From Boothiomyces macroporosus (lineage: Eukaryota > Chytridiomycota > Chytridiomycetes > Rhizophydiales > Terramycetaceae), in contig JADGKB010000112.1 of assembly GCA_027604185.1 (NCBI GenBank), positions 1 through 42,634 on the forward strand: a stretch of DNA of 42,634 nucleotides, given 5' to 3'. A program made the translations under genes and the position numbers. The stretch's first letter is position 1. Every line of letters starts with the position of its first letter. The notes beneath the pieces were generated by a model. The model worked only from the letters and a program-made list of their open reading frames with translations, had not been told where the DNA came from and made no database searches. Of the stretch, positions 22,037 through 31,051 are shown piece after piece.

Positions 22037-22483
22037 GCAAGCAGCACAGCGCATGCATTTTCGCCTAAATTACTGCGAGTTTCATTTAAACGTATTCCAA
22101 TGACACCGCTAGTGGTAGCGGACGTCTGTGATATGCGTCCGATGGTGAACTGTAATTACAAACGACCGCATCTGTCAGAGTGTGTCAAGCCTACTCTGAA
22201 TTTACTTTGTGGCAAGATTCATATCAATGGATACCATATTGGGTTTCGAATTCACTTAAACTTTTGTGTTATTTGCAACTATCCAAATCATTGTCATTAC
22301 CGTCTTGGCATCCTCAAGGCCGGGTATAATCCGTCTCCATTCTGTATATTGGCTATCCTTTTTGGACTACTTTGATGTTATCGAACAGTCTTTGTAGAGA
22401 TTATCTGACGAGACTATACTTAATACGAGACTGATGTGCTGCAGTCTAGTTGTTCTTTTGCGTCTCTAAAGGCAATATAAATC

Positions 22484-22820
22484 ATGTCTTTGAAAACCAA
22501 TTTTGAAACATCATTGGTAGTCGTCTGCAGATTGCCACTGTCTTTCCTGATGAGTACTTGCCATATGGTTGCTGCCCAACAGCTCTGCCCTTGGCTTCAA
22601 GTCTACGCTCGTGTGTTTGGCTCCAACAATTGTAATTCCTCAACATTAATCACTCTTATCTAGTAAAAGTCGTCCTTCAAGTGGGATGGCAATTCAAAAA
22701 TCTCTAATGCTTACCAGGTATTTTTGCCGGCCTTGCACTTGTTTCTCATTGTGTGTAGTCGTCACTCTATTGTTTTTCCGATCGGCCTCCCAATGACCAA
22801 ATACCCACCGTCAGTGTGAG
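22484..22820 (+). pseudogene. Possible decayed gene for a secreted Cys-rich protein
   Basis: From the ATG at 22484 the frame runs 59 codons to a TAG. Adjacent frames carry more protein-like text: DEYLPYGCCPTALP in one frame, then LQVYARVFGSNNCNSST in another. After TAG-TAA the second frame continues KSSFKWDGNSKISNAYQ. The way the text hops between frames suggests a frameshifted and nonsense-broken copy. Unrecognised minimal introns might instead restore it, but I found no consistent set. A TATAAAT lies at 22476, too close to the ATG to be its TATA box. Confidence 0.3.
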
Positions 22821-23108
22821 ACACAAGCCCTTCTCCCAGTAAAAATTATGAATCGTGGTTATTGGGAGAAAAAAAGCGAAATTCAAAATAATCTGGAATA
22901 CGGGGAAAGGCTACTTTAACAATCTAATGCCCAATCAACTGATCCTTATTCTCTTTAATGAATTCTCCATCAAAGGACACAAACTGGAAAAAGTCACCAA
23001 CGTTGTGAAGCCCAACCTCATGGTGGGCTTTGCCTTCCTTTTATGCGAAATTTGACCCGATAACTTCTAAAAAAAATATGGGTTCCCAGCTTTGCGGAAT
23101 ATGTCAAA

Positions 23109-23116
23109 TATAAATA
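23109..23116 (+). promoter_or_regulatory. TATA box of the pepsin gene
   Basis: TATAAATA lies 37-44 bp upstream of the pepsin ATG at 23153 in a purine-rich leader (GACAGCAAAGACAAGG). The spacing implies a very short 5' UTR. Confidence 0.6.
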
Positions 23117-23152
23117 GACAGCAAAGACAAGGAAAGAATAACAATATACAAA

Positions 23153-24673
23153 ATGAAATTTACTACCCTTGTTCTTACTTCTGTTGCACTGGCTGCACCA
23201 AAGCCTTTTGAACCTATTCACGTTCCTCTTTTGCAAAAAGACTTTAATAGTGAATTAGATAGAGTTCTAACTGGCTTCCAACATACCTTAGAAAAATTTA
23301 GAACTCATAAAAAACACAAGCACGGCAAACACTCGAAATCCAAAGGTTCTTCACCGGCTGGAGCACCTACTGCAACTACTGGTCAAACACAACAAGCTGA
23401 CTCGTTTGATCCATTTGGTAGCGACTCATTTGATCCATTTGGTAGCGATCCGTTTGCAAATGATCCATTCTTCCCTGATCCATTTGGAAATGGTTCTGAT
23501 GGTCAACCAGATGCTGGCAATGGAGACCAACAACCACCTGCTCCTACTGATGCTCCATCTCCAACAGATGCTCCTGACTCTCCAGAGCAACCTGCACCAA
23601 GTGACGCTCCGGTAGCAGTCACCGACAGTCCAAAACCAACTCAAGCCCCAAATCCAAACCCTGCCCCACCTGCTGCTGGCAATGGGAAATCCTCCGAATT
23701 GCAAAACCAACACAACGACCTTTACATTGCTCAGGTTACCATTGGTTCTCAAAAGTTCAACATCGACTTGGACACTGGTTCAGCTGATGTTTGGGTAAGA
23801 GGGAAAAACTGCCAATCCAACGACAACTCTTGTGGAGGAAATCAACCTGCACTGGACACCAATGATAAAACGATTTCTTCCCTTGGTGTACCATTCAGTG
23901 TCCAATACGGCTCTGGAGCTGTTAAAGGAGATGTCTTCCAAGGACCTGTTGAACTTGCTGGATTAGTTGCCAACAACTTGCCATTCGGTGTCTCCACTGA
24001 AGAAACTGGTTTCGGAGATGCAGTCACTGATGGTCTTTTAGGAATGGCCTTTGATTCAATTTCCAACATTGCCAAACAAACAGGAAAGCCTGCAAATTTC
24101 TTTGACGCCCTTGGCTTGCCAAAAGGAAAGCAATTATTCTCCTTTTTCTTGTCTGATTCTCCAGATGGCAACAAAGCTGGACAGATCACCCTCGGTGGTG
24201 TAGACGAAACTAAATTCCAGGGTGAATTTACTTCTCATCCACTCAACTCTGATACTTTCTGGCAATTTGATGTTTCTGGAATGACTTTCCAAGTTGGAGA
24301 CCAAAAAGGTGATGCCACTGGCGGGCTAACCGATGGAATTGCTGATTCTGGTACTACTTTACTTGCCATGACTGATGATGTTGCTGCTGCAATTAATGGT
24401 GCTATTGGTGGCCAACAACAAGGTTCAATCTTTGTTGTTGATTGTGCCAAACGCCAATCAGCTCCCCCACTTGTTCTCAACTTTGGTGGCCACTCTTACA
24501 GTATCCCACCATCTATTTATATCCGAGACCTTGGAAACCAATGCTTCTCTGGAGTTAGCGGAGGTATTTCCAATGGCGAACCAATTATCTTTGGTGATAC
24601 ATTTATGAGACAGTTCTACACTGTATTTGATGTAGATAACAAGCAAGTCAAATTCGCTGTCTCTAAACAATAA
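23153..24673 (+). CDS. Secreted pepsin-type aspartic protease (family A1)
   Basis: Single exon, 506 aa. Signal peptide at 1-16 (MKFTTLVLTSVALAAP). The pro-region has a His/Lys-rich patch (THKKHKHGKHSK, 51-62). A low-complexity segment at about 84-178 consists of tandem SFDPFGSD units, then Asp/Ala/Pro-rich text (TDAPSPTDAP). The catalytic domain begins at about 188 (DLYIAQVTIG). Catalytic aspartates are Asp207 in DTGS and Asp398 in DSGT, with flap Tyr252 in QYGSG. The C-terminus (GDTFMRQFYTVFDVDNKQVKFA) is that of secreted fungal pepsins. About 100 residues longer than usual because of the linker. It should digest extracellular protein at acid pH. Confidence 0.95.
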   Translation: MKFTTLVLTSVALAAPKPFEPIHVPLLQKDFNSELDRVLTGFQHTLEKFRTHKKHKHGKHSKSKGSSPAGAPTATTGQTQQADSFDPFGSDSFDPFGSDPFANDPFFPDPFGNGSDGQPDAGNGDQQPPAPTDAPSPTDAPDSPEQPAPSDAPVAVTDSPKPTQAPNPNPAPPAAGNGKSSELQNQHNDLYIAQVTIGSQKFNIDLDTGSADVWVRGKNCQSNDNSCGGNQPALDTNDKTISSLGVPFSVQYGSGAVKGDVFQGPVELAGLVANNLPFGVSTEETGFGDAVTDGLLGMAFDSISNIAKQTGKPANFFDALGLPKGKQLFSFFLSDSPDGNKAGQITLGGVDETKFQGEFTSHPLNSDTFWQFDVSGMTFQVGDQKGDATGGLTDGIADSGTTLLAMTDDVAAAINGAIGGQQQGSIFVVDCAKRQSAPPLVLNFGGHSYSIPPSIYIRDLGNQCFSGVSGGISNGEPIIFGDTFMRQFYTVFDVDNKQVKFAVSKQ

Positions 24674-24716
24674 AAATACTTGGTCCTCTCATTTATTATT
24701 GACAGTTTATCCAATA

Positions 24717-25808
24717 TTATGATCTTGAGCCATCAACATCCACAGCATCACTCCATCCTTCATTAACTGTAATCGCAATAAAATTCAATATCCCACCACT
24801 AAGTTAAACGCGATTACCAATTCATTCCTATATTGCAAAGAATAGCTGCCCAATCAGGATAGTAATTAAATACAGAGCCAATGCAGTATGGAACTACAGA
24901 AGTCCTAGAGTTATGAATAGCAACCATTGAATGAAATAGTTTAGGATAAACATCAAAATCTTCCGCGCAGCAGCATCAGACAGTTGCTTGATATCCTTTG
25001 TTTTCTTTCCAGTTTTAGTCTTTTTAGACGATATCTGACTCTCGTTTGCAGTCTTTGCGGCAGAATTACCGTTTGGTGCGACCGAATTTTCATTCGTCAT
25101 TGAAAGCTTTGTTTCTGGTAAAGAAGATTGGTTAGCTTTACCGTGTCCACCACCGACACTTACCAGCATCTGGATGTTCCTGTTGATTACAAGGTATACT
25201 TGTGCTGAAAAGAATAATATTGCTCCAAACATCAAGAATTCTAGACCTGCCGACATGATTTGTATCGACTTTTGTGGATCAAAGTCCCTATGTTAATACA
25301 TAACTTGCTGTCCATAGCACTGCAATTAGCTTGGATTTACCCAATATTTCGATTTGCCTGTCGAAGGAATACTAACACCTGCCAAAGTCAATGAGCATCC
25401 CAACACCGTAGCAACTAATTTCCAGTCGCCAGGACCTAAATCTAATGGTCTCTGACGCACTACTGAGCTATAGGTGATCAAAGTAACGCAACAAACCAAA
25501 ATCATGTTTGAAAAAACTGCAACTCCTACCAGTGTAGCGGTAAAGTTGCACATAAACCCATCCCAATCTTTGTGAAAGAGAACGTTGTGGTACTGGTCGA
25601 GCATAAGAGAAAATGATAATAACAAGTCTGTAAGAGCGATATAGAATGGAAACCGCAGGGTCAATGGTAGCATCCCTCTCCTGTAATAGGTTAATGTAAT
25701 TCTGAAAACAACGAACGCAGAACAGACAATACTTAGATGCATGAATGTCCATCCAAATCCATAGACGTATTCTCCAGCAGAAGCAGTTATATCATCTGTT
25801 GTGTTCAT
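24717..25808 (-). CDS. Seven-transmembrane receptor 1 (GPCR-like, Git3/cAMP-receptor-like)
   Basis: Five exons on the minus strand: 25808..25341, 25319..25309 (11 nt), 25287..24925, 24904..24818, 24798..24717; 336 aa. Introns are 21, 21 (GC-AG), 20 and 19 nt. Seven hydrophobic helices are visible: YVYGFGWTFMHLSIVC, LRFPFYIALTDLLLSF, ATLVGVAVFSNMILVCC, LVATVLGCSLTLAGVS, LEFLMFGAILFFSAQVYLVI, KILMFILNYFIQW and NIGMNCGGILNF. A Ser/Lys-rich third cytosolic loop and the ending VNEGW are shared with receptors 2 and 3 (34-36 kb). The layout is that of fungal/amoebal nutrient- or cAMP-type GPCRs; the ligand is unknown. Compared with its paralogs it has two extra introns. Confidence 0.88.
25288..25308 (-). 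other. 21-nt GC-AG intron
   Basis: Read on the minus strand, the donor is GCAAGT and the end is TTAACATAG, with TAAC as branch motif. No GT donor gives an open frame at this place. Using GC-AG gives CYGQ-DFDPQKSIQIM, exactly the 15-residue length of CFDKSYATDKSLSIM in receptors 2 and 3, which have no intron here. GCAAGT is the known consensus of GC donors. Confidence 0.7.
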
Positions 25809-26228
25809 TTTTTGACAAAATACGTCAACCAGCGGATAATGAATGATATCAGCTGGGGGTTTGTTCCTTATCGATTTTATTAGTCTTTATGCTCTCTTTT
25901 GGTCAAGCGCAACACTATGAGTTGGATGAAAACATCAACTAGTAGCAGCATTTCTATTTGCATTCTGTTGATATTTGCTCAGTGCAGATATAATTAGGAC
26001 AGTCAGTAGCGTTTTATCCTACTCAAGATTATAACAGTGAAACTGCTCTTACATTATGTTAAACCGACGGTTTCAATGTAACCGCTTATTTTGGAATTAT
26101 AACAGCACTCAAATTTCAACGCGTTTGGCAAATACCAAAGTTTGATATAGGGGTAAATTTCAACTTATAAACAACAATAGAAGATATAAATAATCGGTTA
26201 CGCGTTTGCAAAGTTTTCATTGAAAGAA
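25809..26228. promoter_or_regulatory. 420-bp divergent region between receptor 1 and the F-box gene
   Basis: No gene is seen. A TATA box for the F-box gene lies at 26185..26192 (TATAAATA, 37 bp before its ATG). The remainder is AT-rich with scattered short open frames. The receptor 1 promoter should lie near 25809-25870 but shows no clear motif. Confidence 0.4.
26185..26192 (+). promoter_or_regulatory. TATA box of the F-box/LRR gene
   Basis: TATAAATA ends 36 bp before the ATG at 26229, the same spacing as the pepsin TATA box. Confidence 0.5.
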
Positions 26229-27044
26229 ATGAGGATAGATCAATTGCCACCAGACATACTCGAAAATAGAATTTTCTATTATTTAAAAGGAAAAGATATT
26301 TACTCATTATCACTTGCAAATAGTTAACTCTACTTCCGCCTGTACCCAGTGAGGATATTGAACAATCTGAAAATTACACCAAGCTCAATGTGACCGCAAT
26401 TGACCATCAGTTTTCAAAACGACTACAACCTGGGATTTAGCGTTTATCCAGATTACATACCGACTTTGGAAGATAAACTGGAGTATATTCCCCAACTACA
26501 GTCGATACAATACAAATTTCCATCAATTAGTGTCAAATCGCCATCGTCAAACACCAAAGAACTCGAGCTAGCTGGAATGAATGGTGATTTGTATGCCAGT
26601 GTCATCAAGGAAAACATTTCATGTATTAAACTCAAGAAACTGTCGCCCCGCAGGACAAATACTACAATTACAGGTTTGGCGACTCTGTTGTCAGTTATAA
26701 ATCCAACAACCATCGAGTATCTGGATTTAGAAGAGAGCGAATTTGGCAGTGAAGGAGCAAAAGTATTGGCAAGATACCCACCTGAACTAACAATCAAAAA
26801 GCTAGGGGTAAAAAGGTGCGATGTAGGTGCAGAATATCTTGCAGCCGCTTTGCCAAATTCAAACCTAAAGTACTTGGATATATCCTTGAATAATCTAACT
26901 GGTAAAGGGGTGATACTACTGTTGAATTCATTAAACACCAGGCTACGGCACTTGAATGTGACTACCAACAAAAGCCTCGATATTGATAAAGCAACAATTC
27001 GAAAGCAGGTTCAGAAACATCCTTTTATGACCATAATAATCTAG
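26229..27044 (+). CDS. F-box / leucine-rich repeat protein, with a doubtful in-frame TAA
   Basis: Model: exons 26229..26322, 26350..26389, 26411..27044; 255 aa. The N-terminus has an F-box (LPPDILENRIFYYLKGKDIYSLSLANS). The rest is LRR text of the ribonuclease-inhibitor type (TIEYLDLEESEFGSEGAKVLA, LKYLDISLNNLTGKGVILLL). The second intron (26390..26410, 21 nt) is normal. The first, 26323..26349, is 27 nt, a multiple of three, lacks a branch motif near its end, and its translation (LYFRLYPV after a TAA) looks like the continuation of the F-box. So either it is an unusual intron or the gene has a nonsense codon. F-box/LRR proteins pick substrates for SCF ubiquitin ligases. The stop is 22 bp from that of the convergent complex I gene. 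Confidence 0.65.
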
Positions 27045-27066
27045 CAGATTGAAATTTAAAAAGACT

Positions 27067-27740
27067 TTATTCTTTTTCCGGGAAAGGTACACCCAATACA
27101 TCATCATTGATTTGCCATGAATGTTTAATCTTGACATCGCTCACATCTACTTGGCCCAATGGAACAATAAAATCACTGGCTCTTTCAAACACAGGTCCGT
27201 TCCATCTGTAAACTGGACTTTGCTTTTGAGGTGCAGAATTGAAAATCAACTGATCATCAGCATATTGCTGAGCTTTCTTCATATTAATCGCTACTTGACG
27301 ATCATTTTCTGTAATATCATTGAGTTTTTTCTGGTAATCTTGGATAAATGCTGTGATTGGATGTACTGGTTTGTCATGAGTGTAGTGTTCATTTACTCTG
27401 TATAATCCTAACCCTAAAGCACCCGCCAACAGTAAATTGCGAAAGAATGGAGTAAAGAACGTTTCTGGTTCAGGTTCCGCATGGCTGCTAGCAATTAAAT
27501 CCAGCATTTCTGGTGTTGTTTCATATTCCGCTTGTTCACCTTGCAAGTAATGCTCAGGAGCAAAATGTTCGTGTGGCCAACTGCTGTTAATACAAATTAC
27601 TTGTTTGCGATTTTGAGGTATTCATCTTTGTGAACAGAAGATTCTACTTCGTGGTCGTCATGGTGATGGGAAGCGAATCCCCGGATATTGAGTTTTGAGA
27701 TTCTAATGACTCTGCTGGTTTTTGAAAGCCTTGCGAGCAT
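27067..27740 (-). CDS. Complex I accessory subunit, fungal 17.8 kDa/NUXM-like
   Basis: Two exons on the minus strand, 27740..27601 and 27580..27067, with a 20-nt intron; 217 aa. The N-terminus MLARLSKTSRVIRISKLNIRG is a mitochondrial presequence. A His/Asp-rich stretch (SHHHDDHE) is followed by one TM helix (FFRNLLLAGALGLGLYRV) and then a soluble tail (VHPITAFIQDYQKKLNDI and FERASDFIVPLGQVDVSDVK). This layout matches, as I remember it, the fungal NADH:ubiquinone oxidoreductase 17.8 kDa subunit. It should sit in the inner-membrane arm of respiratory complex I. Family assignment is moderate. Confidence 0.66.
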
Positions 27741-27811
27741 TTCCAAGATTTTTTGAGATGAAAAAAAGGATTTTGAAAATCGAAATTTTGAAAAATAGAA
27801 TTTGAAAATAA

Positions 27812-29290
27812 TTAATGTTTATGGTAACAATTATTGCATTGCCCTGCTTTAAACGCATGGGGTACAAAGTCTCTACACCCGCCTACTGTTAATTGAAAAT
27901 TACAAGTCCCGCAAGCACCTGCAGTGATAGTAGCTTCCACTTGTCTGGATACATGGCTCGCAACTGCAGTGGCTAATGGATTACTGGCTGTTCGATTCCT
28001 ATCATTAATAGAATCGCGATAGGTAGAGTCTCTTGATGGTGTATGCGAAGTAGCCCTAGGACGAACTGGTGGAGGAGTGTTTTTGAGTACCTCAGTGTAG
28101 TTACTAGGAAACATACCAGTCCTGTTGCTGCCTACTACAGTACCGATCCACCAGCCAGAATCTATCTCTTCAGTTACAGATATAATTTCACCAGTCCTAA
28201 TCGACAACTCTTGGTCAGTTTCACCATCAAAATCGTACAAAACCTTGACTTGTTTGATTGCATTCACACTAACTGGGCGTGGAGGTGGTGGTCCCCTGCC
28301 TACTGTAGAGTTACTAGAGATATATGAGACTGGTTCCTTCTTTTCAGTATCAGAAAGGCGATTTGAAGACGAATTGACACTGCTGACTCTACCTATTGAA
28401 GACGATTTAGGAACGCGGTATTGCGTAGCAGCTTTTGGGGCTGGGCGAGTTTGTCTAGGTAAATTAAAAGTGTACTGTGATAGTGCCTCTTTCAAATCAG
28501 CCATGATTTGGGCGCATTGAGTAAAGTAAGTCAACTCTGCTTCAACTAGCTTCAACAACTTATCTGCATGCTCGTCATCTTTTGATGATAGGTTCAACAT
28601 CTGCTGCGTAATTGTTTCCAAAGTTTCCTCATATTTGGCTTGGCAAACCCTCGCTTCCTCTTCCAACACTGTATTTTCCTTCTTACTCTTTTGGACTTTG
28701 TTTAATTTCGCATCAAAGTCTAATCTTCTATTCTCCAACTTGGTTTCCAGTCTAGCGTACTCCTTGTGTGCCGCCAAATCCTCAGTGAGGCAAAGAAGGT
28801 AGCCTTCTTGGATATTTGCAGCCTATATTAACAAAGTCTACCAGTATCTTTTGCTCTACAGCTATTTGAGTGTGGGCTTGGCCAACCATCTGCAAAGTTG
28901 CACCTATGTAAAATACGCAGTACCGTAGTATGAATCACTTGGCAACACATCTGCAAAGTGCGTCATTGCATGACCCAACACATCGTACAACACTCGTTGT
29001 ACTTTATCTTCGGGATCTTCCTTTGTTTTGGCTAGGTTAAAAGTTTATTTACTAAGCTGCTTCTGCACCCCTTCTAATGGAGTCGCAACTCTCTCTACGC
29101 AGTCTTTCCTAACAATTGTTTCATCTTGTAAGCGTTTAAACTCCTCGCTAGTTTCTACGTTACGTAAACTGTACCTGTCTTTTGGGATTGCCCGAATTTT
29201 TCCCCTGAAATTATTAACGATATTACCAGTCCACTATGATTAGCAACGATATACCTGTGCAAACTGTCCTAATTTCTTTCCTATGCCCAT
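27812..29290 (-). CDS. BAR-SH3 protein with C-terminal Cys/His module
   Basis: Seven exons on the minus strand: 29290..29255, 29233..29227 (7 nt), 29204..29175, 29154..29053, 29031..28924, 28903..28842, 28822..27812; 451 aa. Introns are 21, 22, 20, 21, 20 and 19 nt. The first three exons together spell MGIGKKLGQFAQWTGEKFGQ, the amphipathic start of fungal BAR proteins. The BAR domain runs to about 230 (HFADVLPSDSYYGATL, IQEGYLLCLTEDLAAHKEYARLE). A Pro/Ser linker leads to the SH3 domain at about 307-361 (ALYDF-like VLYDFDGETDQELSI, GWWIGTV, GMFPSNYTEVL). The last 35 residues carry C..C, a single C and C..C plus HKH, a likely zinc-binding module. BAR-SH3 proteins shape membranes at endocytic sites and link to actin or dynamin. 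Confidence 0.92.
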
Positions 29291-29601
29291 TGGTGATTGT
29301 GCTTTTCACAGGAACAATTTTCGTGGACATCGAAAGCCACAGTCATACAAGGAATAATCCCGAATTGCTAGCAAAGAGAGGTAAAGTATTCAAAGGTTGT
29401 ATGCGAATACGGAAAGGGTTTCCGCCTAATCGCATGTTTTGAAAGTACCAGCAACTGCGAGGTGCCCATTCCTTGCGCTCAATTATAGGACACTATCATT
29501 ACAAATACCCTCCATCGAACAAAAACACCTCATCTAAAGCAATGTAGGTGGATTCAAAGAGAAAAGTGGAATCGCGTATGCACAGATGAATGAATGATAT
29601 A
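29291..29601. other. 311-bp gap between BAR-SH3 and FAD synthase
   Basis: Both flanking genes are on the minus strand, so this holds the FAD synthase 3' UTR and the BAR-SH3 promoter. No TATA box, RNA gene or protein-like frame is seen. A plus-strand frame of 68 codons across 29236-29442 is considered chance because it overlaps the BAR-SH3 start. Confidence 0.5.
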
Positions 29602-30330
29602 TTAAAATCTTCCGCACCTTTCTTTAGAAGCATCTGTTAGTCTATATGCTGGCTCAAACGTACCGTCTGGCTTCTGGAGAGCAGGATTTGGTTTTGTGTT
29701 GGTGGTTCCGCCCAGTGAAGTATATCTAGTAGTTATAGCCAGTTACCCTATATCATACAATGAACAGTATGGAATTCCTAGTGGAAGGATAAAATCCCAA
29801 ATCTGTATTAAAGAAAACTTACATCTGCGTATTCCCAGTCCAGCAATGGATGTACCCGCATGGTTTTTGGCCAGTCGCCATCAGTTGGCTGGAATTCTTT
29901 CATGATATTTCCATATGGGTCGTCTTTCCTCACCCCAATGAATACGCATTGCACAATTGGGTTGCTATCGAGAAAAACTTTGAGAGTGTCTTTCATATTA
30001 CCAAGATAAGTTGCCAAGTCCATGTTGTAACTATATTAAAGTAAAAGTACACTTTGCAGCAGTCATCTACGAACTTGTCTACTTCTGCAAATCTGTCTTG
30101 ATGAGCAATGTATATCGCTTTAATTGGCAGGTTGGTTTTTGATTCCTGGATTTAATTCTACTTACAATTATATGGTGGATTAAATAAAGCAAGACTGTGC
30201 AGTCCTTTCCGCCATTGAATGACAATGACAGCGACTTTACTCCAAATTTCTCTATCGCCTTTTCGATGATTTGAATGGATTTTCTAGTTTTTTCCTGCAG
30301 TCTGGGTGATAGCTTTTCCCACTGCAGCAT
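29602..30330 (-). CDS. FAD1: FAD synthase (FMN adenylyltransferase, PAPS-reductase fold)
   Basis: Five exons on the minus strand: 30330..30166, 30145..30051, 30030..29823, 29802..29747, 29725..29602; 215 aa. Introns are 20, 20, 20 and 21 nt. The PP-loop motif SLSFNGGKDCTVLLYL is near residue 40. Family motifs follow: IYIAHQDRFAEVDKFV, CVFIGVRKDDPYG, TDGDWPKTMRVHPLLDWEYAD, IPYCSLYDIGYTSLGGTTNT and RLTDASKERCGRF at the end. The enzyme makes FAD from FMN and ATP, like yeast Fad1. It is the eukaryotic FAD1 type without the molybdopterin-binding half found in animals. Start codons of this gene and the methyltransferase are only 26 bp apart. Confidence 0.95.
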
Positions 30331-30356
30331 TTGAATATTTGGAAAATTTTCTTTGG
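30331..30356. promoter_or_regulatory. 26-bp divergent promoter of FAD1 and methyltransferase
   Basis: Twenty-six AT-rich bases (TTGAATATTTGG...TTTGG) lie between two divergent start codons, the shortest such spacer in the window. No room remains for separate core promoters, so transcripts must start inside this stretch or within coding sequence. Confidence 0.5.
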
Positions 30357-31035
30357 ATGGTGACCAAGTACACAATTGACGATATTGAAATCACACTAGA
30401 ACTGCCTACTGGACCGGATATTTGGAAACGCTTATGGTCATGCTCTTTTATTCTCTCTAAAATTCTGCTTAAATTGCCAGCCTTTAATAGAACGGTGGAG
30501 CTTGGAGCAGGATTAGGTGTTCCGTCATTATTCGCTTCAAAACACACCAAATCTGAATATATCATCACTGATGTGAATGACGAGTGTATAGAGTTGCTTA
30601 CAGAGAACATCAAGCGCAACGGACTATCGAACACTGCTGCAATAAAATTGGATTGGACCAAAGAAACAACAATCAAGGCAGACTTGGTGATCGCTTCCGA
30701 AATTCTGTACAGCTATCGAATGGTAAAACCCTTGGTTCAAGTAATCAAAAAAATACTGAATGACAATGGCGTGGCCATCATAATAGATCCAGGCCGACAA
30801 TACTTTGCCGATTTTCAAGATTTTCTTAGTGAAAACGTAATTATCACTAATGCAGGGATTTATAGTTGAAATAATTGAAGCCAGGAACGTGCAGACTCAA
30901 GCGGGGGTTTTGGTGAATTGCTTTGTTGCAATAATATCATACGCACCGCAACCCAGCATATGCGAAGTTGTAAAGAATGTTTTACTCCCCTTAGAAATCA
31001 AAGACTACAAGGGCGACTATTCTTACTGTGAATGA
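30357..31035 (+). CDS. Family-16 (lysine-type) SAM methyltransferase
   Basis: Two exons, 30357..30836 and 30856..31035, with a 19-nt intron; 219 aa. Seven-beta-strand methyltransferase of the METTL21/Efm type: PTGPDIWKRLWSCSFILSKIL, SAM motif VELGAGLGVPSLFA, ITDVNDECIELLTENIKRNG, KLDWTKET and ADLVIASEILYS. Relatives methylate lysines on elongation factors, Hsp70 or similar proteins; the substrate here is unknown. The ATG at 30357 is the first in frame after the FAD1 start. The stop is 16 bp from the thioredoxin stop on the other strand. Confidence 0.86.
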
Positions 31036-31051
31036 ATATATTCAAGTGTAA

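Larger units (their letters stand above)
22003..23152. other. 1.15-kb gene-poor gap, the largest in the window
   Basis: This lies between calreticulin (minus) and pepsin (plus). It holds the heat-shock element at its left end, a possible degenerate gene (22484..22820) and the pepsin TATA box at its right end. A plus-strand 91-codon open frame at 22100..22375 shows no recognisable domain and is probably chance. An inverted repeat AAGCCCA...TGGGCTT lies near 23008-23031. No tRNA or mobile element is seen. Confidence 0.5.

Noticed and set aside
22100..22375. 91-codon plus-strand open frame
   Set aside because: No domain, no similarity to known proteins, odd Cys/His content, and no supporting intron structure. 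Probably chance.
25297..25308. 12-nt GT-AG intron (GTATTAACATAG, at 25288..25299) or a 36-nt intron in receptor 1
   Set aside because: A 12-nt intron leaves three extra residues compared with paralogs, and the 36-nt version removes too many. The 21-nt GC-AG solution gives exact length agreement.
26453..26971. Minus-strand 172-codon open frame
   Set aside because: Antisense shadow of the F-box/LRR coding exon.
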